NCBI RefSeq assembly: GCF_900129455.1
Contig: NZ_FQVU01000002.1
Coordinates: forward strand, 620,001 to 684,000
From: Jatrophihabitans endophyticus
GTDB taxonomy: Bacteria; Actinomycetota; Actinomycetes; Mycobacteriales; Jatrophihabitantaceae
Direction: 5' to 3'
Length of the DNA stretch: 64,000 nt
Shown: positions 17,185 to 25,383 of the stretch, one piece after another
Numbering within the stretch: the first letter of the stretch is position 1
Layout of the letters: every line of letters begins with the position of its first letter
Position numbers and translations under genes: made by a program
The notes under the pieces: model-generated
Databases searched by the model: none
Told to the model about the DNA's origin: nothing
What the model saw: only the letters and a program-made list of their open reading frames with translations

Positions 17185-18660
17185 GTGACCCGGCTGCACG
17201 TCGAGATCGAGGACTTCGTCCGGGCGTCGAGGACGCTGGCCGACGAGGTCGCCGATCCGCTCCACGACCGCTACTGGACCCTGCAGACGACGCTGCAGGA
17301 CAACGGCGGGATGGCCGGGGCCGATCCCGGCGGACATTCGTGGGCCGTGGGCTACGACGCGGCGGCGCGGTCGGTGCTGGCGGCGACGGCCAGGCTGGTC
17401 ACCGGCACGTGGACGACCGCAGCCATGTTCTCGCAGTCGGCGCGCAACTACGCCGCGGCCGAGGCCGCCTCCACCCCGTCGCCGGCGGACGAGCGGTCGA
17501 CGACCGCGCTGCTCGACGCGCTGCCGATGACGTTGGACATCGGCGATGCGTGGACGCCACCCACCGCGGCGGGTGCCGGCGGGGACGACGGGCCGCTGGG
17601 TTGGTCCGTGGTGCGCCACCTCGTCGGCTACCTCTGGCCGAACGGCGACACCGGGCGACTGCGCACCGTGGGCGATGCATGGCTCGCGTGCGGTGGGGCG
17701 TCGAGCACCGCCACCTGCCTGCTCGGTCCGATGGCGCAGCCGTTCGTCGCGCACCGCCTGCCCGAGGCCGACGACATGCAGACGGTGTGCCGGGGGGTGC
17801 AGCGGCGTCTCGAGGATCTCGGCAACGCGCACCTGGCCCTCGGACACGCCTGCCACGACTACGCCGACCAGCTGGACCACTGCCACGACGAGATCAAGTC
17901 CGAGCTCGCGTGGCTGGCCGGCGAGTCCGCCGGCATCCAGATCGTCGGAGCGGTCGCGAGCGCCTTCACCCTGGGCGGCGCCGAGGGACCGACGCAGGGC
18001 GTCCAGGCCGCGCGCATCGCCGCCGCGGCCGCCCGCATCGCGGAGTTCATCCAGAAGCTCGGAACCTCGGCCCACGGCCTCGGTGCGCCGATCCGTGCGG
18101 CCCGAGCGACGGCGGACGAGGTTCGGGCCGCGCTGCAGAGTCTTGCGAGCACACGCCTCGTCCGCGCCGGGGTCACCGACGTCCGGAGCATCGCGCGAAC
18201 GGGGCGCGCCGCCCACGACGGCGCGCGGAGTCGGCGGGCCATGACCACGCTCCGCGACGCGAAGGGTGAGGTCGGTGCCGAGGGGCGGTTGGCAGCTGGC
18301 GAACGGCGCCCGGCCGACGCGGTCAGCGATGAATCCCGTAAGCACATTCTCGACGGAGACGCGACGGGAGGCGGCCATCGGTGGCCGGGTCGGCCGGGCA
18401 AGACTCCATTTCCCGAGCACTGGACGGATGATCGGATAATCGACAATGTTGGAGAGGTCGTGTCGTCACCAACAACGCGATGGCATGTGCAGACGGGCGG
18501 GGGCGCGAAGTACACGAGGAGTGGCAAGCCAGCTGTCTGGCGCGCCTGGGAGGTTCGCGACGGAGTGCGGTTGCGCGTGGTCTGGGAGCCGGCGACCGGG
18601 CGAATCCGTTCAGCGTTCCCCGACGATGGGCCTGCGATGGGAGCGGTGGTTGCTCCGTGA
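17185..18660 (+). CDS. Polymorphic toxin: WXG100/LXG-like N-terminus with C-terminal EndoU RNase domain
   Basis: A 491-residue modular protein. The N-terminal 340 residues are helical and Ala-rich, resembling ESX-associated carrier regions (RNYAAAEAAS, HACHDYADQLDHCHDE). The last 106 residues match bacterial EndoU nuclease tips: KHILDGDATGGGHR with candidate catalytic His387 and His398, then GKTPFPEHWTDDRIID and a late RSAF. EndoU domains cut RNA in contact-dependent and MafB toxins. From about base 18300 the DNA is visibly less GC-rich than the N-terminal part, fitting a shuffled toxin tip. GTG start; the stop overlaps the small immunity gene by four bases. Type VII delivery is inferred from the WXG100 pair upstream. 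Confidence 0.88.
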   Translation: MTRLHVEIEDFVRASRTLADEVADPLHDRYWTLQTTLQDNGGMAGADPGGHSWAVGYDAAARSVLAATARLVTGTWTTAAMFSQSARNYAAAEAASTPSPADERSTTALLDALPMTLDIGDAWTPPTAAGAGGDDGPLGWSVVRHLVGYLWPNGDTGRLRTVGDAWLACGGASSTATCLLGPMAQPFVAHRLPEADDMQTVCRGVQRRLEDLGNAHLALGHACHDYADQLDHCHDEIKSELAWLAGESAGIQIVGAVASAFTLGGAEGPTQGVQAARIAAAAARIAEFIQKLGTSAHGLGAPIRAARATADEVRAALQSLASTRLVRAGVTDVRSIARTGRAAHDGARSRRAMTTLRDAKGEVGAEGRLAAGERRPADAVSDESRKHILDGDATGGGHRWPGRPGKTPFPEHWTDDRIIDNVGEVVSSPTTRWHVQTGGGAKYTRSGKPAVWRAWEVRDGVRLRVVWEPATGRIRSAFPDDGPAMGAVVAP

Positions 18661-18905
18661 CCGAGACGACTGAACTCATCCGATCCCTTCTCGTATTGGT
18701 AGGACCGAGGATTTCGGCCGATGAAGTGGCAGACGTCGACGACTGGCTGGACCACCGTGAGTGGGGGCTGGCAGTCGACGTCCTCGCCGAGGCGCTGTCG
18801 GAAAACGCGGTCACGCTCACCGCGCGAGAGCGTGAGGTGTTCGTCCACATACTCCACGCCATCGGGTATGACGTCACCGATTTCGCGAACCTGCTTGCGC
18901 AATGA
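18657..18905 (+). CDS. MafI-like immunity protein
   Basis: An 82-residue acidic, helical protein that begins at a GTG overlapping the toxin stop codon (GTGA). The sequence (ADEVADVDDWLDHREWGLAVDVLAEALSE) resembles the MafI family that neutralises MafB toxins in Neisseria and is often found beside EndoU domains. Size, acidity, position and tight overlap all fit a cognate antidote kept in the cytoplasm. Base composition is lower in GC than the flanking genes, as in the toxin tip. Its TGA overlaps an ATG (18902) opening a short frame that then runs antisense into the ABC gene, which may be a decayed remnant. Confidence 0.82.
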   Translation: MTETTELIRSLLVLVGPRISADEVADVDDWLDHREWGLAVDVLAEALSENAVTLTAREREVFVHILHAIGYDVTDFANLLAQ

Positions 18906-18962
18906 ACAAGCCGAAGCGGGTCTATGCGGACATCCTCGAACGACCCGCCGACGTGACCGCGG

Positions 18963-20291
18963 TCAACCCTTCTTCAACACGACCGCGTCCGGCTCGGCCG
19001 GCAGCTCGGCCGGGTCGTGGAACAGATGGCACGAGACGGACGCGTCGGAGTCCGGGACGGGTCGCAGCTGCGGCGCGACCGGCTCCGCCAACCTGACGCG
19101 GACGCCGGCGGAATCGGCGGTCAGATCGTGCACGCCGGTCCACAGTGGATCGTCCGGGTGCGCCGTCCGCTCGGACGTCAGCACCTCGAGCAGTTCCGGC
19201 GGCGTCGAGGAGTGGACGACCGCCGAGGTCGCCGAATCGGGCGAGGCGAAACGGGTGCCGTCGCGCACGAGGCGCGACTCGCTCTCGTACTGCTCGGCCG
19301 GCACCGACGTCCAGCGCTGCTCGAGGATCATGCGCAGGTCACGCGCCTCCCACCCACAGGGGGCGAAGGCCTGCGGGCAGCGCGGGTGGAACGCACACCC
19401 CAGCGGGGCGGCGGCCGCGTCGGGGATCTCACCGCGCGGCAGCTCCCGCGGCACCGAACGGGACGGATCGGGATCGGGGACGGCGCGCAGCAGCGCCTTG
19501 GTGTACGGGTGGCGCGGGTTGTCGAAGATCTCCGCCGTCGAGCCGATCTCCACGATCTTGCCGAGGTACATGATCGCCACGCGGTCGCAGAAGAAGCGGG
19601 CGGACGCGAGGTCGTGCGTGATGTAGAGGTAGGTGAGCCCGAGGTCTCGCCGCAGCTCGGACATCAGCCCGAGGATCTTGGCGCGCACCGACATGTCGAG
19701 CATCGAGATGGGCTCGTCGGCCACCAGCAGCTCGGGCCCCAGGGCGATGGCGCGCGCGATCACCGCCCGCTGCTTCTGGCCACCGGACAGCTCGCTGGGG
19801 TACTTGTCGATGAAGCGGGACGCGGGGGCGAGACCGACGCGCTCGAGCGCCGCGCCCACGGCCTCGCGACGGTCCTCCGGGTGCAACCCGTGGATGCGCA
19901 GCGCATCGCTGATCCCGCCACCCACCGTCATGGACGGGTTCATCGACGCGTGCGGGTCCTGGAACACCATCTGCAGGCGCCGCCGCAGCGGCCGCAGCCG
20001 CGACTCGGGCAGGCCGACGAGCTCACGTCCGTCGTAGCGGATGGATCCGCTGGTCGGGTGGACGAGTCCGAGCAGCGCCCGTCCGAGCGTCGACTTGCCC
20101 GACCCCGACTCGCCGACCAGCCCGACGACCTCGCCACGTCCCAGTCGCAGGTTGACGCCGTCCACGGCGTTGACCGTGCCGGCAGAACCTCCGATCAACC
20201 GTGAGAACGCGTTGGTGCGCAGGGCGAACTGGACGTGCAGATCCTCGATCTCGATGAGGGCGTCGGTCTTCTCGTCGCCGCGCTCACCCAC
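18963..20291 (-). CDS. Oligopeptide/dipeptide ABC transporter ATP-binding protein (OppF/DppF type)
   Basis: A 442-residue ATPase of a peptide importer. Walker A is GESGSGKST, the Q-loop region is MVFQDPHASMNP, the ABC signature LSGGQKQR, and Walker B LLVADEPISMLD. The C-terminal GCAFHPRCPQA cysteine motif is typical of Opp/Dpp ATPases, some of which carry a [4Fe-4S] cluster. About 100 further residues follow with no clear domain, longer than usual. The GTG at 20291 is the first plausible in-frame start, eight bases after the OppD-like stop. It is the last gene of a five-gene operon read leftward from the binding protein. Confidence 0.93.
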   Translation of the reverse strand: MGERGDEKTDALIEIEDLHVQFALRTNAFSRLIGGSAGTVNAVDGVNLRLGRGEVVGLVGESGSGKSTLGRALLGLVHPTSGSIRYDGRELVGLPESRLRPLRRRLQMVFQDPHASMNPSMTVGGGISDALRIHGLHPEDRREAVGAALERVGLAPASRFIDKYPSELSGGQKQRAVIARAIALGPELLVADEPISMLDMSVRAKILGLMSELRRDLGLTYLYITHDLASARFFCDRVAIMYLGKIVEIGSTAEIFDNPRHPYTKALLRAVPDPDPSRSVPRELPRGEIPDAAAAPLGCAFHPRCPQAFAPCGWEARDLRMILEQRWTSVPAEQYESESRLVRDGTRFASPDSATSAVVHSSTPPELLEVLTSERTAHPDDPLWTGVHDLTADSAGVRVRLAEPVAPQLRPVPDSDASVSCHLFHDPAELPAEPDAVVLKKG

Positions 20292-20298
20292 CAGGACA

Positions 20299-21312
20299 TC
20301 AGGCTTCGTCGGCAACGGAGACCTCCACGTTCTCGAGCGGGCGGGCGTCCTCGTCCGACAGCGTCTCGTGCAGCCAGCACTCCACCCGTTGCCGCTCCAG
20401 CGTGCGCGGGATCGGGTCACGGGACGCGCATACGCGCATCGCGGACGGGCAGCGCGGGTGGAAGTTGCACCCGGTCGGTGGCGCCACGAGATCCGGCGGA
20501 GCGCCGGGGATGGAGTGCAGTTCCTGCGTCGTCAGCGAGATGGTCGAGCGCAGCAGCTCGCGCGTGTACGGATGCTGCGGTGACGCGAACACCGCATCGA
20601 CGGGGCCCTGCTCGACGATGCGACCCGCGTACATCACCGCGACCCGGTCGCAGGCCTCGGCGATGATCCCGAGGTTGTGCGTGATCAGCAGGATGGCCGG
20701 CGCGAAGCGATCCCGGATATCAGCAAGAATGCGCAAAATCTGCGCCTCGACGAGGACGTCCAGGGCGGTGGTGGGCTCGTCGGCCACGATGAACTTGGGT
20801 CGCAGGGCGAGCGCCAACGCGATCATGATCCGCTGCCGCATGCCGCCCGAGAACTCGTGCGGGTAGTTTCGGTAGCGCGTGGGCGGAATGCCCAACGCGC
20901 GCAGCGACTCGAGGGCCCGCGTCTCGCGTTCCTTCTTCGACAGCTCCTTCGCGTGCGTGCGCAGGGCCTCTTCGAAGTGGTCGCTCACCCGCATCAGCGG
21001 GTCGAGTCGTGTCATGGGCTCCTGGAAGATCAACCCCATGCCGGCGCCGCGGAGCCGTTCCCGCTGGCGCGTGGACAACGTCAGCAGCGATCGACCGTCG
21101 AAGTCGATCCGGCCGTCGACGGCCGCACCCCGCGGGACGAGACCCATCAGGCCGCGGCCGAGCGTCGACTTGCCACACCCCGACTCGCCGACGAGCCCGA
21201 GCACCTCGCCCGGGCGCAGCGTGAAGTCGACACCGTCCACGGCACGCACCGGACCGCCCGCGCCGGCGTACCAGACGCGCAGGTTCTCGACGTCGAGCAC
21301 GGGTTCGCTCAT
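20299..21312 (-). CDS. Oligopeptide/dipeptide ABC transporter ATP-binding protein (OppD/DppD type)
   Basis: A 337-residue partner ATPase. Walker A is GESGCGKST, the Q-loop region FQEPMTRLDP, the signature FSGGMRQR, and Walker B FIVADEPTTALD, with the H-loop in ITHNLG. The OppD C-terminal cysteine motif TGCNFHPRCPSAM is present. It pairs with the OppF-like subunit to drive import through the two permeases. The start ATG overlaps the OppC stop by four bases. Confidence 0.95.
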   Translation of the reverse strand: MSEPVLDVENLRVWYAGAGGPVRAVDGVDFTLRPGEVLGLVGESGCGKSTLGRGLMGLVPRGAAVDGRIDFDGRSLLTLSTRQRERLRGAGMGLIFQEPMTRLDPLMRVSDHFEEALRTHAKELSKKERETRALESLRALGIPPTRYRNYPHEFSGGMRQRIMIALALALRPKFIVADEPTTALDVLVEAQILRILADIRDRFAPAILLITHNLGIIAEACDRVAVMYAGRIVEQGPVDAVFASPQHPYTRELLRSTISLTTQELHSIPGAPPDLVAPPTGCNFHPRCPSAMRVCASRDPIPRTLERQRVECWLHETLSDEDARPLENVEVSVADEA

Positions 21313-22310
21313 GCGGATTCCTTGGTCGGGACGGTGGGTTCGTCGGCCGGGAACTCGACCTGCTCCACCTTGGCCGTGCGCAGCAGCGGGTTGAGGACGT
21401 CGTTCAGGCTCTCGCCGACGAGCGTCACGCCGAGCACGATGAGCACGATGGCGACGCCGGGGAAGGTGCTCGTCCACCAGATGCCGTTGCTGGTGTCACC
21501 GATCGCCTTGGACAGCTGGTGACCCCACTCGGCCGCGGACGACGGCTCGATGCCGTATCCGAGGAATCCCAGTCCGGCGAGGGTGAGGATGGCGTCGCCG
21601 GCGTTCAGGGTCGCGATCACGGGCACCGTCTGCACGACGTTGCCGAAGACGTAGCGCACCATCACGACGCGGGGCGGCGCGCCGAGCGCACGCGCCGCCT
21701 CGACGTAGGTCTCCTCGCGCGCCGCGACGGTGGCGTTGCGGACGACACGGAAGTACTGCGGCACGTACACGACCGTGATCGAGACCGCGGCCGCCAGGAT
21801 GCCGGCGATCTTGGTGCTCTGCCCACCGGAGACGGTGATGGAGATGATGATGGCGAGCAGCAGCGACGGGAACGCGAAGAGCGCATCGCTCACGAGGACC
21901 AGCACGCGGTCGAGCCAGCCGCCGAGGTAACCGGAGATCAAGCCGAGGGGAACCCCGATCACGACGGAGATGGCGACCGCCACCACGATGACCTCGAGGG
22001 CGGTCTGCGCGCCGTAGACCACCTGCGACAGGACGTCCTCGCCGGTGCTGGTCGTTCCGAACCAGTGCTGCGCCGACGGCGCCTTGAAACTGCCGAAGGC
22101 CGTCGTGCCCTCGCGATCGTCGTTGAACCCGTAGGGCGCGATGAGTGGGGAGAACACCGCGACGACGACGAACAGCCCGATGAGGGCGACACCGAAGATG
22201 AGCATGCCGCGCTGGAACCCGGCGGTCGCGCGCATCGCGTCGAGCCCGGGGATGCGGCTACGCCGCGAGGTGGGGACGTCGGCCTCGATCTGAGGCAGGT
22301 TCACCGCCAT
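21309..22310 (-). CDS. Peptide ABC transporter permease (OppC/DppC type)
   Basis: A 333-residue inner membrane protein with six membrane segments, the first at about residues 37-57 (MLIFGVALIGLFVVVAVF). The cytoplasmic EAA loop is EAARALGAPPRVVMVRYVFGN. The extended N-terminus and a periplasmic loop with AQHWFGTTSTGEDVLS are standard for OppC. It forms the translocation pore with OppB. Start ATG lies three bases before the OppB stop. Confidence 0.95.
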   Translation of the reverse strand: MAVNLPQIEADVPTSRRSRIPGLDAMRATAGFQRGMLIFGVALIGLFVVVAVFSPLIAPYGFNDDREGTTAFGSFKAPSAQHWFGTTSTGEDVLSQVVYGAQTALEVIVVAVAISVVIGVPLGLISGYLGGWLDRVLVLVSDALFAFPSLLLAIIISITVSGGQSTKIAGILAAAVSITVVYVPQYFRVVRNATVAAREETYVEAARALGAPPRVVMVRYVFGNVVQTVPVIATLNAGDAILTLAGLGFLGYGIEPSSAAEWGHQLSKAIGDTSNGIWWTSTFPGVAIVLIVLGVTLVGESLNDVLNPLLRTAKVEQVEFPADEPTVPTKESA

Positions 22311-22312
22311 GG

Positions 22313-23359
22313 TCAGTACCTCACTCGGGGATCGATCAGGGCGGCCACGACGTCGATCAGGAAGCTGATGAGCGAGACGACGACGGCGATGAACGCCACG
22401 ATGCCCTGGACGGCCAGGAAGTCCTTGTTCTGCAGGTAGTCGGCGATGGCGAGGCCGAGGCCCTTCCACTCGAACGTCTTCTCGGTGAGCACGGCGCCGC
22501 CGAGCAGCGACGCGATCTGCAGTCCCATGACCGTGATGACCGGGATCAGCGCGTTGCGGAACGCGTGCCGCCGCACGACCCGACCCTCGCGGACGCCCCG
22601 GGCGCGGGCCGCCTCGACGTAGTCGGCGCGCAGCGTCTGCAGCAGGTTGACCCGCACCAGCCGCGTGAAGACGCCGGCGGTCAGCAGGCCGAGGGTCACC
22701 GCAGGCAGCACGGTGTGCCGCAGGACGTCCCAGACGTAGGAGTTGTCGCCGTAGAGGATGGCGTTGATCAGGAAGATGTGGGTGTTCGGCGCGACGTTGT
22801 TGATGGCGGACTCGACGTCGCTGCTCGCCCGGCCGTTCGCCGGCAGCCAGCCCAGCTTGATGGCGAAGAGCAGCTTGAGCAGCAGGCCGAAGAAGAAGAC
22901 CGGGATCGCGTACGTGAGGACGGACGCGAGCCGGATGCCGACGTCGGGCAACCGGTCGCGGTGCCGTGCCGCGACCCGACCCAGCGGCACGCCGACGAGC
23001 ATGGCCACGACGAGTGCCCAGAACGTGAGCTCCAGGGTCGCGGCGCCGCGCTCGACGATGAGGTCGCTGACCTGACGGTTGTCGGTGAGCGACTTGCCGA
23101 AGTTGCCGTGCAGGATGCCGTTGAGGTAGTCGAGGTACTGCGTGATCAGCGGGCGATCGAGGCCGGCGGCGTGGCGGCGCTTCGCGATCTCCGCCGGCGA
23201 CAGCTGGTCCCCGAACTTGGACTTGATGGGGTCGCCGACGACACGCATGACGAAGAAGACGACGGTGACGAGGATCCAGACCGTCGGGATCACCAGCAGC
23301 AGGCGGGTGATGAGGTACGTGCGCAGTGATCCGGACGATGACTTGGTGGTGCTGGCCAC
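22313..23359 (-). CDS. Peptide ABC transporter permease (OppB/DppB type)
   Basis: A 348-residue permease starting at GTG. Membrane segment 1 (LITRLLLVIPTVWILVTVVF) is followed by the long periplasmic loop typical of OppB and the EAA motif EAARARGVREGRVVRRHAFRN. Conserved GAVLTEKTFEW precedes the last segment. The 88-base gap to the binding-protein gene contains a strong hairpin, which may reduce expression of the membrane subunits relative to the binding protein. Confidence 0.95.
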   Translation of the reverse strand: MASTTKSSSGSLRTYLITRLLLVIPTVWILVTVVFFVMRVVGDPIKSKFGDQLSPAEIAKRRHAAGLDRPLITQYLDYLNGILHGNFGKSLTDNRQVSDLIVERGAATLELTFWALVVAMLVGVPLGRVAARHRDRLPDVGIRLASVLTYAIPVFFFGLLLKLLFAIKLGWLPANGRASSDVESAINNVAPNTHIFLINAILYGDNSYVWDVLRHTVLPAVTLGLLTAGVFTRLVRVNLLQTLRADYVEAARARGVREGRVVRRHAFRNALIPVITVMGLQIASLLGGAVLTEKTFEWKGLGLAIADYLQNKDFLAVQGIVAFIAVVVSLISFLIDVVAALIDPRVRY

Positions 23360-23389
23360 GGGGTGGTGGGCGCCTTTCTGTCCGACGAG

Positions 23390-23431
23390 GCCGCCGGGGA
23401 CGCGCGGTGGTGGTGCGCGCCCCCGGGCGGC
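23390..23431 (-). terminator. Intra-operon hairpin between binding protein and permease genes
   Basis: Arm gccgccgggg at 23390-23399 pairs with ccccgggcggc at 23421-23431 (one bulged G), and the interior has a further cgcgc/gcgcg pairing. It lies in the gap between the substrate-binding protein and the OppB permease. Hairpins here often stabilise the upstream message or partly stop transcription, so that the binding protein is made in excess. Confidence 0.5.
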
Positions 23432-23447
23432 GGACGTCAGCGACGTG

Positions 23448-25091
23448 TCAGCTCTTGCTGAACAGCCACATCCGGAACTTGTACGTCGGGTCCAGGGTGT
23501 CCTGGACGCCGCTGATGTTGCCGTGGACGACGGCGACCTGCTTGCCCGAGAGCAGCGGCAGGTACGGCATCGTCCCCGTCGCCACCTTCTGCTGGATCTG
23601 GGCGAGGGCCGCGTCCTTCTTGGCCCCGGTGGACGTCGCCTCCGTGGTCAGCAGCGGGAGCACCTTGTCGGTGTCGCAGGGCCGGCCGGTCTTGCCCTCG
23701 TCGCAGTAGTGCGCGTGGACGAAGTTGGTCTCGCTGAGGAAGTTGGACAGGTAGTTGTCGGCGTCCACGAAGTCCGGGAACCAACCGAGCTGGTAGATGC
23801 CGTACGAGTCCTTGACCCGCTCGTCGCGGTACGTCGTGTACGCGGTGCCGTTGATGCTGACCTTGAAGAGCTTGGTCGCCTCGAGCTGACGCTTGATCTG
23901 GTTGTACTCGTCGGCCGACGTCGACCCGTAGTGGTCGGTCGTGTAGTCGATGTCGAGAGTGACCGGCGTGCTCACACCGGCCGCCTTCAGTGCGGCGGCC
24001 GCCTTGGTGGTGTCGGGCTTCTCGCCGTAGGCCTGCTTGAACGGCTCGGTCGCGCCCTTGATGCCCTGCGGCACCATCGAGTACGCGGGCTGGAACGTGC
24101 CCTGGAAGACGTTCTCGGCGAGATCCTGACGATCGATCGAGTACGCCATGGCCCGCCGGACGGCCAGCTTCTGGGCGTCGGTCTTGCCGGGCATGGTCTT
24201 GAGGTTGAAGACGATGTAGCGCAGTTCGCCGCCGGCACCGGTCAGCACCTTGACCGCGTCGTCCTTCTTCAGCGCCTCGACGTCGGTGGGCGTCAGGCTG
24301 CGCCACGCGATGTCGATCGACCCCTCCTGCACGTCCTGCTTCATGTTGTTGGGGTCGCTGTAGTACTTCATCGTGATCTTGCTGGTCTTCGGCTTGTTGT
24401 CGCCGCCGTAGTTCTTGTTGGCGGTCAGATTGACCAGCTCGTTCTTCTGGTACGAGGTGATGGCGTAGGGGCCGGAGCCGACGACCTTGTCGTCGGCGAG
24501 CAGCTTGTCGGCCGGGAAGACCTTGCTGTCGACGATCGGACCGGCCGAGGTGCCGAGCACGAACGGGAACGTCTGGTCGTTGGGGTTCTTCAGGGTGAAC
24601 ACGACGGTGGTGTCGCCCTTGGCGGCGACCTTGGCCATGTTGCCGAGCAGCGAGGCCGGGCCGTTGGGGTCGTTGATCTTGAGGATGCGGGTGAAGGAGA
24701 AGACGACGTCCTTGGCGGTCATCGGGTCGCCGTTGGCGAACTTCAGCCCCGACTTGAGCGTGCAGGTGTACTCGGTCGGCGTGCTGAACGAGCACTTCTG
24801 CGCGGCGTCGGGCTGAGGGGTCTTGCCGCCCTCGGGCACGTCCAGCAGGAACTGGTAGATGTTGGCCTCGACCGTCAGCGAGCCGTTGTCGTACGACCCC
24901 GCCGGGTCGAGCGCGGTGACCGGGTCGGTCAGCCCGATGGTGATGGCCTTGCCGCCGGCGGAGGTGCCACCGCTGCCGCTTGCCGAGCTGTCGTCGTCCT
25001 TCTTGCCGGCGCCGCACGCGGCGAGCGTGATCGACGCTGCCACGGCGATCGCGGCGGTGACGCCGCGGCGCCTACGGGATCCGAGCCCCAT
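23448..25091 (-). CDS. Peptide ABC transporter substrate-binding lipoprotein (family 5)
   Basis: A 547-residue extracellular solute-binding protein, first gene of the importer operon. The N-terminal signal ends in a lipobox, LAAC, so the mature protein is lipid-anchored through that cysteine, followed by a flexible DDDSSASGSGG linker. Family 5 landmarks include GLTDPVTALDPAGSYD, YTCTLKSGLKFANGDPMTAKD and AVRRAMAYSIDRQDLAENV. It binds oligopeptides or similar ligands and hands them to OppBC. ATG 25091 is chosen for the signal peptide and the GGGGAAG ribosome site before it. The ligand cannot be deduced. Confidence 0.94.
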   Translation of the reverse strand: MGLGSRRRRGVTAAIAVAASITLAACGAGKKDDDSSASGSGGTSAGGKAITIGLTDPVTALDPAGSYDNGSLTVEANIYQFLLDVPEGGKTPQPDAAQKCSFSTPTEYTCTLKSGLKFANGDPMTAKDVVFSFTRILKINDPNGPASLLGNMAKVAAKGDTTVVFTLKNPNDQTFPFVLGTSAGPIVDSKVFPADKLLADDKVVGSGPYAITSYQKNELVNLTANKNYGGDNKPKTSKITMKYYSDPNNMKQDVQEGSIDIAWRSLTPTDVEALKKDDAVKVLTGAGGELRYIVFNLKTMPGKTDAQKLAVRRAMAYSIDRQDLAENVFQGTFQPAYSMVPQGIKGATEPFKQAYGEKPDTTKAAAALKAAGVSTPVTLDIDYTTDHYGSTSADEYNQIKRQLEATKLFKVSINGTAYTTYRDERVKDSYGIYQLGWFPDFVDADNYLSNFLSETNFVHAHYCDEGKTGRPCDTDKVLPLLTTEATSTGAKKDAALAQIQQKVATGTMPYLPLLSGKQVAVVHGNISGVQDTLDPTYKFRMWLFSKS

Positions 25092-25284
25092 GTCTTCCCC
25101 TTTTGACTGTGCTTGTGGCGGTGACCGACGCACGCATGCCGGCGGCCATGACCGCGCAGCCTATCCCCAGGTTCGTGGTCTATGAGGCGCCCGCCACAGT
25201 CCCGTTGCCGACCTGTTAGCGCGACCGAAAGCCGCGAAGGCGCGGAAATCGGACGCGCGTTCGGCTGTCTGGTCCGCATGCCGC

Positions 25285-25306
25285 GTTCACCTGTTGTTCG
25301 CTTTCC
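25285..25306 (+). promoter_or_regulatory. PHO-box-like direct repeat upstream of the phosphate transporter
   Basis: Two 11-base units stand head to tail: gttcacctgtt at 25285-25295 and gttcgctttcc at 25296-25306. The Streptomyces PhoP binding site is made of 11-base direct repeats with consensus GTTCACC. The first unit matches it fully and the second at five of seven positions. It lies 78 bases before the start of the PiT transporter. Phosphate-starvation control by a PhoP-like regulator is inferred. Confidence 0.62.
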
Positions 25307-25383
25307 CGTCGCCGAACGACGGGACGGCATCCGTACCGTCCGATGTGCCTCAGCAGTCTGGATCCTCTTCACGGAGCCGCACC

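Noticed and set aside
18902-19096. A 64-codon frame starting at the immunity gene stop codon
   Set aside because: Only the first 20 codons precede the ABC transporter gene on the other strand; the rest is antisense and Arg/Pro-rich. Kept only as a possible remnant.
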